From positions 986,542 to 1,044,541 of the forward strand of contig CAJNDS010002401.1 of NCBI GenBank assembly GCA_905221605.1: a DNA stretch of 58,000 nt. The letters run 5' to 3'. Made by a program: the position numbers and the translations under genes. Shown here in pieces: positions 27,379 through 38,580 of the stretch. How positions within the stretch are numbered: position 1 is the stretch's first letter; each line of letters starts with the position of its first letter. Origin of the DNA: Symbiodinium natans (Eukaryota; Sar; Dinophyceae; Suessiales; Symbiodiniaceae). Below the pieces are notes generated by a model. The model ran no database searches. It was not told where the DNA came from and saw only the letters and a list, made by a program, of their open reading frames with translations.

Positions 27379-30300
27379 TTAGGGAAAACAACTTGCGGGC
27401 CGCCTCCGTATCGCCTTGAAATGCTGCGACAAGATGGTGTAGGCTGGATCTACAACTTTGTTCGAGTGGAACTCAAGGGCTGAGTCAGTGCTGGCAAGCG
27501 TGGGTCTGCCCAAGGCTGCAGCCAGCAAACTTCTGAACCATTTGCGCCGTTTAGGCGCTACCCCAACCCCTTCATGCCCATACAAGGCAGAGGACCGGAT
27601 GGAACCGTTGAAGAGTCTCACTCTGATGCTAGTGCTTTTGACTTGCAGCTTGGTCAATTTCCTGGCTCGCTGCCCTCCTTTAGCGTGCCTTTGGCCACTG
27701 TGATTCGCCTCCTCTGCCCCGCAGCATAATCCAGACCAAGGTCCTTGCCTAAGGTTTTGATGGGGGGTTCATGTTCTTCAAGCAAGGATTGCAGCTCTTT
27801 GGCCGAGGCTTTGTTTGAGCAGATGAAAGCCGTTTTGGTGGTGCTGACCATCAGGCCCTGATGCTCGAGGTCAGCTTTAAGCTCCCTGTAACACTTGATG
27901 GCTTGAGCAGCGACTGTCGGCGCATGAGAATCGACAAAATCTGCTGAGCAATCGTCCACCCACAAATCGATGTGGTGTACAGGGGAGGCAGAGTGCATCT
28001 TCGAGATCGGATCGTGGAGCACAACTCTGGAAAGAGCAGGGGCGAGAGGGCAACCTGCTATGAGACCTCTTGTAGCTCGGATGGGGCGAGACAGACTCCC
28101 CTGCGCTTCTATGTATCGGCTGCCTGAGTAAAGGCTTAACGCTCTTTCAAGTAGAAGCGGGGGAAAGGAGTGTCGGACACCCTGGGCTAGGAGCTGCCAA
28201 TGTGGGACAGTCTCATAGAAGGATGTTAGATCAAGGAGAAGGGTAATGGTGTGACGCTTCTCTCTTTTGTTTGTTTCAGCCCTGATTAGGCGGCGGAGGG
28301 CCGTGTCAAGGGAACTGTTCCCTGCCTTTGCCTGATTCCAGGGAGAGGTAGGGTTGTAACTGTTCTCCCACTCTGTGATAAGATGCCATCTCGCCTTGCA
28401 AAATATCCTGTGAAGGACATGGGTTAACCCAATAGGCCGTTCGGATGTTTCATTTTTGGGGAGCATGGCATACTGTGTGATATCACAGTGCTGGGGAAAA
28501 TGGGCTTCGATTTCCCATTGGCGCACCATGCTAGCCAATTCAAGAATGGCTTCATGAGGTAATGCTCGGAGCATTTCATAGCACCACCCATCTGGGCCTG
28601 GGGCTTTGTTTGGGACCTTTTTTAGGAGGGAATTCCATTCCTCCACCGAAATGGGCGAGAGGTTGGCTGCTTGTTTCCTCGCTTGGTTCTGCAGGGCCAA
28701 GCGTGGGTCGGTGCCATGAGTGCCGCTCAACCCACTTGGGGCCCACATGTCAGCCCACCATGCCCTTCTGGCGTGAGGCTTAACCTCCACCGCAAGGTCC
28801 GCAAATGGGCGAGTAGTGGTGTTTTCCTCAGTCTTGAGTGCCCGGTAAAGGTGGCGCAGATGGTTTTTCCCATCACCTTGGAGCCAGGCCTCGTACCTTT
28901 TGGCTTGTTCCTGATGTGCTTTCCTCAGGTGAAGTTTTCGTTGTGTTTCGATGATTTGTCTGACCTCTTTGGCTTTGGGCCCTTCTTTTCCAAAGTGCTC
29001 TTGGACGAGGTTAACCGCTGTCTGGCACCTGAATGCATCGCATTCCTCCCAATTGAGAAGGAGTTGGGAGAGGTGGGATTGGACCACCTGCTGAAGCTTG
29101 GGATTCAGACCAATGCGGAGGCCTTGCCGGTGCCAGATCGTAAGTCTACCCCAGAATTTGGACTTCCCACCAGCCCAGACGAAACCTGTGGGTTTAGGCG
29201 GGGCTAGTGGTCCAATATGGGTTTCAACCTGGCAACCCCTGCCTCTGATGTCTGAGGGATAGAGGCTCGCCTCAACACGCTGAGTAAAACCGGCAAACCC
29301 AGCTGTAATGGCGTCATCCGCCCTCGGCTCTAGGAGGAGGCTGGGATAAACCAAGGTGAAATGTCCTTGGAATGGTGCCTGTTCATCGTCAACAGGTCTC
29401 CGGAAGGGCCTGGCTTGTAGGGTACAGACTCGGAAAACCCCCACATTGAGTGTGTACCGAATGGCGCAATGGGGCCTGAATGGAACGTCCCAATCAGTTG
29501 TGATTTCGAGCCCATTTGAGACGGTGTGGCTAGCTATGGCAAAGTCGATTTCATTGCCACCCATGATGGTGGGCTCGTTAGTAGCTAGCACTTTCCCGCG
29601 CAGGAGGGACTCAATCGAGGTTTCGAGTATGTCTTGTGGTGGGAGGTTGAAATCCCCCGCTACAAACCATTCAATGGTGAGGCCTTTAATGAAGGCAATA
29701 AGATCACCGACAATGGTGGGGTTGTGTCCTCCAGTGAGGCCTACACTGGTTTCAAGGTAGATGGAAATAAAAACAATGTCCCTCTTCCCGGTTCTACCTA
29801 CCACAGCCACATACCCTTTACCTTCAACACCAAAGGATCTCAGGAATCGGAAATTTCGATAAATTTCAACCGCAATCATGACGCCTCCAGAGTTTTTTCC
29901 CCCCTCAGTTGGGTGGGCCGGTAGGGTCCAGGCAACGTACCCGGCCTGATCCAACTGATGGATGGCAAGATGCTGTTCTTTAGCTGTGAGGTGGGTTTCC
30001 TGGAGACACACCCCCTGTGGTCGCCTATCTAGGAGCCACGTTTTGATCTCAGCTCTCCATCTTGTGACATTGGCAACTGTGATTTCAAATTTTGCTGGTT
30101 CGTCTTTGGGCTGCCTTTTTGCATCAGCAATTGCCTCCAGACAAACACTAGGTTCGTTTCTGTGAGTGGCCAGTTGATGCAATGCATGGTTGGCCGCCCA
30201 TTCTTCAAGAGACCCTTGGCGGATTGGCATTTTGTCCACCAGTTCTACCAATTCCTCCTCACATGCAGCAAGTGACTGGTCCTTGGCTTGAGGAGGAGGG

Positions 30301-30667
30301 AGGTGAATTGATCGTTGGGATTTTCGTCTTCCGCCAGGGCTGAAAACCGGTTGTAGAGATTGATTGGGGAAGGACCGAACTCCCTCCACTCAGGTGAGAT
30401 ATTGTTTGTAAAAACCCCCCTAGAAAGGGGGAAAGGGTCAAAATCGTCCTCCGTCCCCGGCTTGGATGGTGTGGTCAAAACAGCCTGAGACTCGGGAGTG
30501 CCTGAAAGGCTCGCGGAGGGCACACGGGTGCTAGCCTTCTCAACGTCTTTGGACCAAGAAAGCTGGCCTTTCGCCTTCCACTTCTTTTTATATACAGTGA
30601 CAAAACCTTGTTCGGCTTCCGAACCTCCTGGCCACAGGTCGGGCTCCTGGTGAGGCCAATAGCCCAC
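27379..30667 (-). pseudogene. LINE ORF2: AP endonuclease and reverse transcriptase, frameshifted
   Basis: The main frame (30389-27654) has endonuclease motifs VCLQETHL, VAGDFNLPP, NEIDFAIAS and PHCAIRY. RT motifs follow: NKAPGPDGW, LLDLTSFYETVPH (motif A), GLIAGCPLAPA (motif B), HIDLWVDDCSADF (motif C, WVDD in place of the common F/YADD) and STTKTAF. The N-terminus lies in another frame (30667-30245), joined near 30300 in a CCTCCTCCTCAAG stretch. The region after RT (LFNGSIRSSALYGHEG) lies in a third frame (27657-27379). No ATG is evident at the upstream end. Catalytic residues are kept despite the frame breaks. Confidence 0.85.
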
Positions 30668-30703
30668 TATTAAACCCCACGTGGCGCCCTCCCGGCCGGG
30701 TTC

Positions 30704-31876
30704 CTAACTCCTGGTTTTGGGCGAGCGGCTGCGCTCCCCTTTTTCCTTGCCCCCTTCTTTGACGGAGGTGGGTGGGGAGGCGCTTTGGGTAGCCAGCTTG
30801 CGTCGCTTGCGCTCAAGCTGCACTTCAAGTTCTTCTCGTCTTAGCTCAAGGTCTTCGATTTCCATGTTGGGGCATCCTTGCTCAATTGCCGCCTTGAGGT
30901 CGATGGTTTGTGAGGGGCCGGGCCACTGCCCAGTGATTACCATGTTCTTTTGGTCTGGGGTTAGGGTCACCCCAATGGCTTCCAACTGGGCTGCAATGGC
31001 CTGACCCCCTATACCTGGAGGACTCCCCCCCAATCCAGGCGGGAAACCGGCATGGGCCAGCAGCTGCTCCGCAGCCTTCTGCCTTCGCTGGAGCTTGTGC
31101 TGGGCCTGGGCATCCCGCACCTTTTGGAGTTGGGCTTCATCAAGGGAAAGGCCAATGCTTCCAAGCACCTCGGACAGATTAAAGTCCTCATCTTCTTCTT
31201 GAACAGGCGCCTGAAGTACCTTGTCCCGGAAGGTCTTGGCAAGGGTTTCCATATTTTCCTCAGCCGCTTTCAGCTCTTGCATCAAGTTTTGCATTTCAAC
31301 ATACAACGCTTTGAGGGCGGCTTTCGATTCGTCAATCTTGGCTTGGAGACGAATTTTGCGGTGGCCTAAGGACCGCAGCTTGGTGGATGCCCCTTTGAGC
31401 TCGTTCGTGGCTGTTATGGCGGCTTCTTCTGGCGGAACATCAGGAACCTTGTTCCTGTTGTGCAGCGCTGTCTGGACGTCCGCTGGCAGATCCCCAATGT
31501 GGGCCTGCAATAGGTCCAGAAGGGCCACCTCATCCGACGACTTGTCCTCCACCGGGGCCCTGAAACCAGCCTTGGAGAGTTCGACACGGGCAGCTTCGGG
31601 AATTTGTTCCCATACCCCTTCCAAGGCCTTGTAGACCTCAGGGGTTCGAGGCGGCTTGGGCGACGGCGGGTTGGGCGTGCCCCCCATTGCCTCCCCATTC
31701 TGGGCTTTGGGCTTAGGGGTTTTGGGGTTCCTCCAGGTGGCAGATTCCCACACTGTTGGACGCCTCCCCTTGGTGGGCCAGGTCTTTGCACACTTCTTGC
31801 ATTTGAGGTCCTGCGTGATTAGATCTGTGTAGATCCAATTTCCGCAGCCCTTGCAAACAGTGTATTCCCGACCCAT
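30704..31876 (-). CDS. LINE ORF1 protein: zinc ribbon and coiled coil
   Basis: From ATG 31876 the ORF encodes 390 residues. CKGCG ... CKKCAK near the N-terminus gives two C-x2-C pairs 15 residues apart. Residues about 165-225 (LRSLGHRKIRLQAKIDESKA ... ELKAAEENMETLAKTF) form a predicted coiled coil, and another charged helix (EDLELRREELEVQLERKRRK) lies near the C-terminus before an SR-like tail (KGERSRSPKTRS). LINE ORF1 proteins commonly combine a trimerising coiled coil with nucleic-acid-binding modules, which fits. It is intact and separated from ORF2 by about 35 bases. Confidence 0.75.
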   Translation of the reverse strand: MGREYTVCKGCGNWIYTDLITQDLKCKKCAKTWPTKGRRPTVWESATWRNPKTPKPKAQNGEAMGGTPNPPSPKPPRTPEVYKALEGVWEQIPEAARVELSKAGFRAPVEDKSSDEVALLDLLQAHIGDLPADVQTALHNRNKVPDVPPEEAAITATNELKGASTKLRSLGHRKIRLQAKIDESKAALKALYVEMQNLMQELKAAEENMETLAKTFRDKVLQAPVQEEDEDFNLSEVLGSIGLSLDEAQLQKVRDAQAQHKLQRRQKAAEQLLAHAGFPPGLGGSPPGIGGQAIAAQLEAIGVTLTPDQKNMVITGQWPGPSQTIDLKAAIEQGCPNMEIEDLELRREELEVQLERKRRKLATQSASPPTSVKEGGKEKGERSRSPKTRS

Positions 31877-32101
31877 TGCGGGAGGCGTGTTGACCACCCT
31901 TTCTCCCCCGATGATGGTGGGAGGGTGTGTTGGTCAACCCCCGTTAGGAGCGAGCCCCTTTCCGGTGGGTACGGTATGCTATGGCACTACAAAGAGACTG
32001 GGATTCAAGATGGAGCCTGTTCCCCCACACAAGGTTTGGGCCTCAGGGCTTGTTTCACAGTCGCTTTCCTACCACAACACCCACCGGGGTCTGAGCCGAA
32101 A

Positions 32102-32110
32102 CTTGAGCCA
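32102..32110 (-). promoter_or_regulatory. Relic spliced-leader suffix at LINE 5' end
   Basis: The coding strand reads TGGCTCAAG followed by LINE leader sequence. These nine bases are the 3' end of the dinoflagellate spliced leader, and sit where a 5'-truncated reverse transcript of a trans-spliced LINE RNA would leave them. Confidence 0.5.
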
Positions 32111-32389
32111 CAGGTGAATTTTTCTTTCCGAGCGGTCAAAACGGTCGCAGCTCCAAGGCTAAGTGAAAAGGAACTACCAGGACACCGATCTACAGCAGAG
32201 ACTACCTGCCTACAGAAAATGTCGCCCCGCCACCCGCAGGTAACGGAGCAAACTGCTGCATGCGAGTCAAGCTGGACCAGGTGTCAAGTGCCAAAGCGCG
32301 GATGCCGAGAGAGCCACGAATTCAACGGGCATGCAGGCAAGTCCCGGCATCCTCCTTCACAGCACTGAAGCAAACACTGATTCTCCAAT

Positions 32390-33914
32390 CTCTGGTTAAA
32401 AGCGAATCCGAAGCTCAAGGACTGCAAGCTGCCAGTCAAGGCCCCATTGTCCTAGCTCTGGCTGAAGCAATGCCCGAAGCTCAAGGACTGCAAGCTGCCA
32501 GGCAAGGCCACATTCTCCAAGCGCTGCCTGAAATGATGTCCGAAGCTCAGGGACTGCAAGCTGCCAGGAAAGGCCACATTCTCCAAGCTCTGGTTGAAGC
32601 AAAGCCCGAAGCTACTGCAAGCTGCCAGGAAAGGCCACATTCTCCAAGCTCTGGTTGAAGCAATGCCCGAAGCTCAAGGACTGCAAGCTGCCAGGCAAGG
32701 CCACATTCTCCAAGCGCTGCCTGAAATGATGTCCGAAACTCAAGGATTGCAAGCTGCCAGGAAAAGCCACATTCTCCAAGCTCTGGTTGAAGCAATGCCC
32801 GAAGCTCAAGGACTGCAAGCTGCCAGGCAAGGCCACATTCTCCAAGCGCTGCCTGAAATGATGTCCGAAACTCAAGGATTGCAAGCTGCCAGGAAAGGCC
32901 ACATTCCCCAAGCTCTGGTTGAAGCAATGCCCGAAGCTCAAGGACTGCAAGCTGCCAGGCAAGGCCACATTCTCCCACCGCTGCCTGAAATGATGTCCGA
33001 AACTCAAGGATTGCAAGCTGCCAGGAATGGCCACATTCTCCAAGCTCTGGTTGAAGCAATGCCCGAAGCTCAAGGACTGCAAGCTGCCAGGCAAGGCCAC
33101 ATTCTCCAAGCGCTGCCTGAAATGATGTCCGAAACTCAAGGATTGCAAGCTGCCAGGAAAGGCCACATTCTCCAAGCTCTGGTTGAAGCAATGCCCGAAG
33201 CTCAAGGACTGCAAGCTGCCAGGCAAGGCCACATTCTCCAAGCGCTGCCTGAAATGATGTCCGAAACTCAAGGATTGCAAGCTGCCAGGAAGTGCCACAC
33301 TCTCCAAGCTCTGGTTGAAGCAATGCCCGAAGCTCAAGGACTGCAAGCTGCCAGGCAACGCCACGTGCTCCAAGCGCTGCCTGAAATGATGTCCGAAACT
33401 CAAGGATTGCAAGCTGCCAGGAATGGCCACATTCTCCAAGCTCTGGTTGAAGCAATGCCCGAAGCTCAAGGACTGCAAGCTGCCAGGCAAGGCCACATTC
33501 TCCAAGCGCTGCCTGAAATGATGTCCGAAACTCAAGGATTGCAAGCTGCAAGGAAAGGCCACATTCTCCAAGCTCTGGTTGAAGCAATGCCCGAAGCTCA
33601 AGTACTGCAAGCTACCAGGCAAGGCCACATTCTCCAAGCTCTGCATGAAATGATGTCCGAAACTCCAGGACTGCAAGCTGCCAGGAAAGGCCACATTCTC
33701 CAAGCTCTGGTTGAAGCAATGCCCGAAGCTCAAGGACTGCAAGCTGCCAGGCAACGCCGCGTATCCGAAGCCCGAAGCTCAAGGACTGCAAGCTGCCAGG
33801 CAAAGCCACGTTCTCCAAGCTCTGGCTGGAACACACTTCTACGCTCAAGGACTGCAAGCTGCCAGGCAAAGCCACATTCTCCAAACTATGGTAAAAACAT
33901 GCCCCGAAGCTCAA
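32390..33914 (-). pseudogene. FNIP-type leucine-rich repeat protein, about 23 repeats
   Basis: On the minus strand the frame 33754-32612 is an uninterrupted string of 22-residue repeats alternating LENVALPGSLQSLSFGHCFNQ and LENVAFPGSLQSLSFGHHFRQ. The pattern (P-SL-SL-F-FNQ) is that of FNIP repeats, a leucine-rich-repeat subtype found with F-box domains. No F-box is visible. Upstream the repeats continue from 33914 in a shifted frame (break near 33770). Downstream an in-frame TAG near 32460 precedes more repeat text. I infer a pseudogene or a fragment of one. The array is a 66-bp tandem repeat with a 132-bp higher-order unit. Confidence 0.65.
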
Positions 33915-33929
33915 GGAGTTGATGAATGC

Positions 33930-34560
33930 CTTCGTGTAAGAAGCACGAAATATACATCAGGGTCGGGCCCTGGTGCGCGGCATAGCCTTTTCGGGGTCTG
34001 AAGGTGGGGCGCGGCCTGGGGCAAGGTGTGTGGCAGACTGGGAGGGGGGTGGCTGGCACGTGGAAACTGGGGCAAAAAGCTTGGTTTTTAGTTTTGGCCG
34101 TGGTTCCAAAGGGTACATACCCACCAAAACACGCGGCAAATATCGTGGCAGATGTAGGTTTGCCGCACGATTTCAGTCCATTGCAAAGCAAAAGCAGGGG
34201 CGGAATCCTTGGTAAATGCTGTTCAAACGCTGTTTTGTCATCTCCACCAAGGTCGTAACAGGGGTCCTAGTCTCATGCAACCGCCTCCCGCAGCCGTGAC
34301 CATTGCGGAACAGAGGCGCCAGGCAGTTTAGCGAACAACGCAGGTCATGAACATTAACGTTAACACATATAACTCATATAACTCAATCATTGTTTTGTTT
34401 GGTGTTCATGTGCTCAGCCACGCGTGCTAAGCCATGTTGATGCAAGCTTTGCGCCGGGAATGCTCCAGGCCAGAGCATCGCTGAATGGTGGCACACAGAA
34501 AAGAGAGAGAAATTAAGTCTAGTGTGTCTATCCGATTGCCATTGCCTTAGCCTTTGCTTT
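33930..34560. other. Intergenic strand-switch region, no gene seen
   Basis: Sequence is unique and not low in complexity, but I find no ORF with protein-like composition. Left of it everything supported is on the minus strand apart from a LINE fragment; right of it all supported exons are on the plus strand. Confidence 0.4.
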
Positions 34561-34572
34561 AACATTCGGAAT

Positions 34573-36420
34573 TGATTTGGAAAATTGACCAGAGTGGCTT
34601 GCACAAGTCTCTGCGGTCTCTACGCAAACACCTTGACAGGTCTCGATCTCGATCACCGCCCAGAGGTGATGCTCGCAGGCCAGCGGAACAGCTCAGCCAT
34701 GTGTTTTCGGGTTTGAGGTTTCGGTTTGTTACGTTTGAGTCTCAAGAACCGTGCAGCACACAGACCGTCCCAGACCTAGACCGCAAGCCTACAGCCTACA
34801 GGCGTGCCCTGCCGTGTGTGAGAGTGTGAGAGACGCGGCCGCTAGCCCAAAGCCCTAAAGCTTAAGCCTCTAGCCCGTAGCCTTCAAGCAGTTCAGTCTG
34901 GACAGTCTAGACAGACTACAGTCTAGACGACTTCTGCGTCGTCCAGGCCACCACATATCTTTGATTGGGCTTCGCTGATGATGGCTTCAGTTGGTATGCG
35001 CCGCAAAATTGATGGACTGGAGGAACCTTTCGTGCCTCGGCCAGGAATCCGAGCTGTCACATGGCAACCCTAAGTGGCCCCTTGAGCCTTTGAGTGACTG
35101 TGGCAATGACTCTAGACTCTAGTCTAGACTGTGTAGAGTCTAGATTAGAAGTTCAGTTCGAAGTTAGAAGTTAGAAGTCAGAAGCATGGAAATGCAGAGT
35201 ACATGTCTGTTTGTTTTTCACTGGCTGCCCAGGTCATGGCAAGCTCCTGTTCAGGGGCTGGTGCGCCGATGTACGCAGCTCGTGGACTCTTCGGCGCTGG
35301 CAGTTGCAGAGAAGTGTGTGGAGCAGAACTGCATGTGCCCTGTCGCCTTGTTTAGGGTTTTCAAAGTCAGAGCGTGAGCACGGGTGTTTGAGGGTTTAGG
35401 CAGCCTAGGCAGGTTACCGGCAGGTTACGGCAGGTTTATGGGATCTGGTGCACTCCTGGCCCCAGGTTGCCACTCGACGGTTCTTTATGGAGCAGCACCG
35501 GCCGGCGCATATGTTTGGCAACATCGTTGACCAGAACCGTGGTGGCTTCTGCTATCAATGCAAGGGCAACCACACGGCTGCAGAAATTGATTTCCAAGAG
35601 GACGAGTGACTAGTGAGGAGTGACTAGACTAGATTGACTAGACTAGTCTGACTAGTGACAGGCCCTTCGTCCAGAATACTGTTTTTGCATTTTGGGTTCG
35701 CGTTTTGAGTTCTGTGCTGTTGACAGGATCTCTATGTCTCAGGCTTCCCGTGCAAAAACTACTCATGCGAGAACATGAAGAAGAGACACTTGAAAAAGGT
35801 CGAGGATCTGTTCACTCATCCGGATTTCGCGGCATGCCCAGAACTCCAGAATGTGTAGCTGCGTAGCTAGTGCCAGTGTCGGTTTGTCACGAGTCACGGC
35901 TGTCACCGCCCCTGACGACGTAACATAACCAACAAAACATAACCACCTCCCAGGTTCAACATGCAATGCCGTTTCTGGAAACCAGCCGCCACATTAGGCA
36001 GTTTCGTCCCAGGCCAGCGGGACGTCAGGGGTTGTAATTGACCAGAGGGAAGTACACAGTCAAGAGTCAAAATCGAAAAAGCATGGATTGCGTAGGACTT
36101 CGTAGTAGGTTACCTAGGTTCATTATTCATTCATTGATTCATTAATTCATTACAGTTCATTAGTGCTTTCTGGCTGCCCCGGTTGATTGGTTGTCAGACG
36201 GTGTCGTGATGAGTGATGAGCTACTCAATCGGTTAGGTCCAGGGACCGAAGCTCACGTATTCCATGTTCGTGGCAGGAACTGCATTTTGGAGAACGTGGC
36301 GGGATGCGCGAACGTCCTCTCACAAGTGCCGAAAGACTCCCAGTACAAGGCTGCGGGGCATTGGGGAGTCTTGGTCTTAGGCAGAGTGGGAATGCAGGCG
36401 GAAGGGGCGGAAGTCTACTT
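34573..36420 (+). CDS. Gene A: cytosine-5 DNA methyltransferase-like, multi-exon
   Basis: Exons, with borders set by reading frame and AG|G sites: about 34573-34678 (ends DRSRSRSPPRGDAR), 34947-about 35085 (PPHIFDWASLMMASVGMRRK), about 35220-35345, about 35466-35600, 35727-about 35850, 35954-36012 and 36277-about 36420. The fourth and fifth join in frame to give HMFGNIVDQNRGGFCYQCK ... IDFQE-DLYVSGFPCKNYS. SGFPCKNYS is methyltransferase motif IV with the catalytic Cys. The next exons give MPFLETSRHIRQFRP and RNCILENVAG, motif VI (ENV). This motif order and spacing match C5-methyltransferases. Motif I is not identified and the C-terminus is uncertain, so activity cannot be judged. The gene starts with an RS-rich segment. 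Confidence 0.6.
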
Positions 36421-36929
36421 TAAGTTTAAGGGGCCCTTACCGCGGGGACTAGGATCAGAGCGACGGTCAGGACGATCAGGGTCTAGGCCGTGGCGCTGCT
36501 GTCATTGTCAACGTCATGAGTCATGAGTCATTGTCACATCACATTGCCATGTCATATTCTGATCTCAATTTCTGCGCTGCTTGGAGCGGGGCCATGGGTG
36601 ATGCAGCTCGCAGTTCGGAGTTCGGAGTTAGGAGTTAGGAGCCACTGAAGCCCGGGCCCATTCAGCATGCGCTAGCTTCAGATCGTGATTTCAGGCAGAT
36701 CTTGCAGTCATTGAAGAGTCTCAGCGCTGAGCACTCACTATTCAGACTATTCACCTCCCATAATGTCAGTAAAACGAAGCAAATCATAGATGACAGTTTG
36801 CTACTGAGCCTATTGGGTTGGACATTGCTTCAGACGAGTCACGGGTCATAGTCACACACAAAATTCAGTTCTTCTGAAGTTCTTCTGAAGTTCGTCTGTC
36901 CTGTTCTGAACTCTGGGCTAGGCTAGGCA

Positions 36930-37165
36930 GGCTAGGGAGATGGTAGGCGCGGCAGGCCTTGGGCTTGCAGGCTTGTTGCTGCAGGGCCTTCATGGTCCAC
37001 GGCGGGGCATCCTCAGTGCTGCGAACGTTGATCAGTCAGATGATGGCCGCGCTGGTTGTGGGCAGGCGCGAGGGCGCAGAGCAGCGCAGGGGGAAGTGGA
37101 GCGCGAGCTGCGCAGCAAGCGAGCCAAGCTGGGAAGTCACATGGGCAGGCCAGCCGGCAAAACAG
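36930..37165 (+). CDS. Candidate exon, Arg/Ala-rich, assignment uncertain
   Basis: Two frames are open here. One gives GLHGPRRGILSAANVDQ and GEVERELRSKRAKL, the other an uncharacteristic Trp/Ser-rich text. GC content is well above that of the surrounding intron-like DNA. It could end gene A or begin gene B. Confidence 0.3.
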
Positions 37166-37389
37166 CAGCAGTGTTGAACAGGTCGAGTGCGAGTGCGAGT
37201 TGTGCTATTTGGCTATGTGGGTGAAATATGTTGAAATTGAATTGAAATGAAATGTTGAAATTGAAATTGAAATTGGAATACGGAACAAGTGGAATAAGTG
37301 CAGTTGAAGGTTGAAACAAGTGTGGAAATATACTGAAGGTGAAGTGAAGGAATGTAAGCGCCAGCGTGAGTCCTCTGTCAGAGTCACGA

Positions 37390-38500
37390 GTCAGAGCAGT
37401 GCCGGCGCAGGCTACGGGAGGCTGCTCGTGTAGAGGCAGCTGTGGAGGACAAGGCAGTCCGGGTTGCTCGATTGGTTTTCGGGTCGGAGAACATGGACAC
37501 AGCCGGGGCAGCTCGCGACCGGTCCCAGAACGCAGTGCCCCTCGTGTTTGCACTTGGGTACCAACGTATGATACTAATTACTAATACTTATTGTCTGGTG
37601 TAGTCACAGTAATAGTAATAGTCATAGTAAAGCAAATAAATAAGCCGGCCCTAGACTGTAGACCGTAGACCGTAGACCGTAGACCCTAAACCCTGGGACT
37701 AGGACTGGGACCGACCCTAAGCCCCAAACTGCCCAAAGCCGAGCCTAAACCCTAAATCCTAAACACAAGGACTTTCGGCATGGCAGATGGCAGCGTGGGC
37801 GTCTTTGACTTCACGTCTTCAAGAGCCAGGCAGCGTAAGCGAGTGGAGAACGTGGGCTTGGCTTCCCATAGCCTGGCGCAAGCCCGGGAGCTTCAGACCT
37901 GGTTGTCCTCCATGAATCCCCTCCACCTTCTGTATGTCACGCAGATGGACGAGACAAACGTTTGGGTATCTCGGTAGAAAATAGATGTCGGTCCAGATTT
38001 TGATAACAGATAGTGAGTGTGAGTGTCATAGGTGATAGACATGGACATGGTCCATGGTCACATGGTGACATGGTCACATGGTCCCATGGTCCATGGTGAC
38101 ATGATTCAGACTCATGGTTGTCAATGATTGTCAATGATTGTGACATGACATGGTAGACGGTAGACAGGCGACTGTGCAGTGCATTGCTGCCGCTGGTACT
38201 TTTGCATGAAAAAACCAAGCCTCAGCCAAAACAATACCCTGGCCCCTAGTCCGCCTAGTCTAGTCAAGTCCCTAGTGGCAACTCTGCTGGCAGTTTTCGA
38301 CAAAGTTTTTTGATCTAGGTGCAGTGCCAAGATATGCTGGAGCGAAAGAAGCACGTTGGTGGGCTTGTTCACAAGCCATTGCTTGGGTTTTTGCAGAAGC
38401 TGGTTGCGCGGCGCAAGGGCACTCCTGAGGCACCAGCTCACGGGACGGCTGACTCGCTCCAGTATGTCACTGGCCTGCCTCAGTCACCTAGCCGTTTGTA
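37390..38500 (+). CDS. Gene B, N-terminal exons
   Basis: Three exon-like blocks: about 37395-37560 (RRRLREAARVEAAVEDKAV), about 37780-37974 (GVFDFTSSRARQRKRVENVG and LHLLYVTQMDETNVWV) and about 38311-38500 (DMLERKKHVGGLVHKPLLGF). Between them lie short tandem words such as GTAGACC and CATGGTC runs. The second block ends in a stop soon after its probable donor. I recognise the overall style as one of the large multi-copy hypothetical families of Symbiodiniaceae, with no known function. Confidence 0.45.
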
Positions 38501-38580
38501 GCCGCTACTACTAAGGTTCAGTCTAAGTTAGTTTACGTCCCGTCTAAGTCGAAGTTCGAAGTAAAGCATGGTAGTTAGGC

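Larger units (their letters stand above)
26719..32110 (-). mobile_element. Non-LTR retrotransposon (LINE), near full length
   Basis: In coding-strand order a 5' leader starts next to a spliced-leader suffix (32110-32102), followed by ORF1 and by ORF2 with AP endonuclease, reverse transcriptase and terminal zinc fingers. ORF2 contains at least two frameshifts, so this copy is probably inactive. The 3' boundary is not certain; CAGGTG occurs both near 26654 and right of the 5' end (32110), a weak candidate for a target duplication. Confidence 0.8.

Noticed and set aside
32594-33922. Plus-strand 442-codon open frame of 22-residue repeats
   Set aside because: It is the antisense of the FNIP frame and stays open only because the unit length is a multiple of three; its repeat matches no pattern I know.
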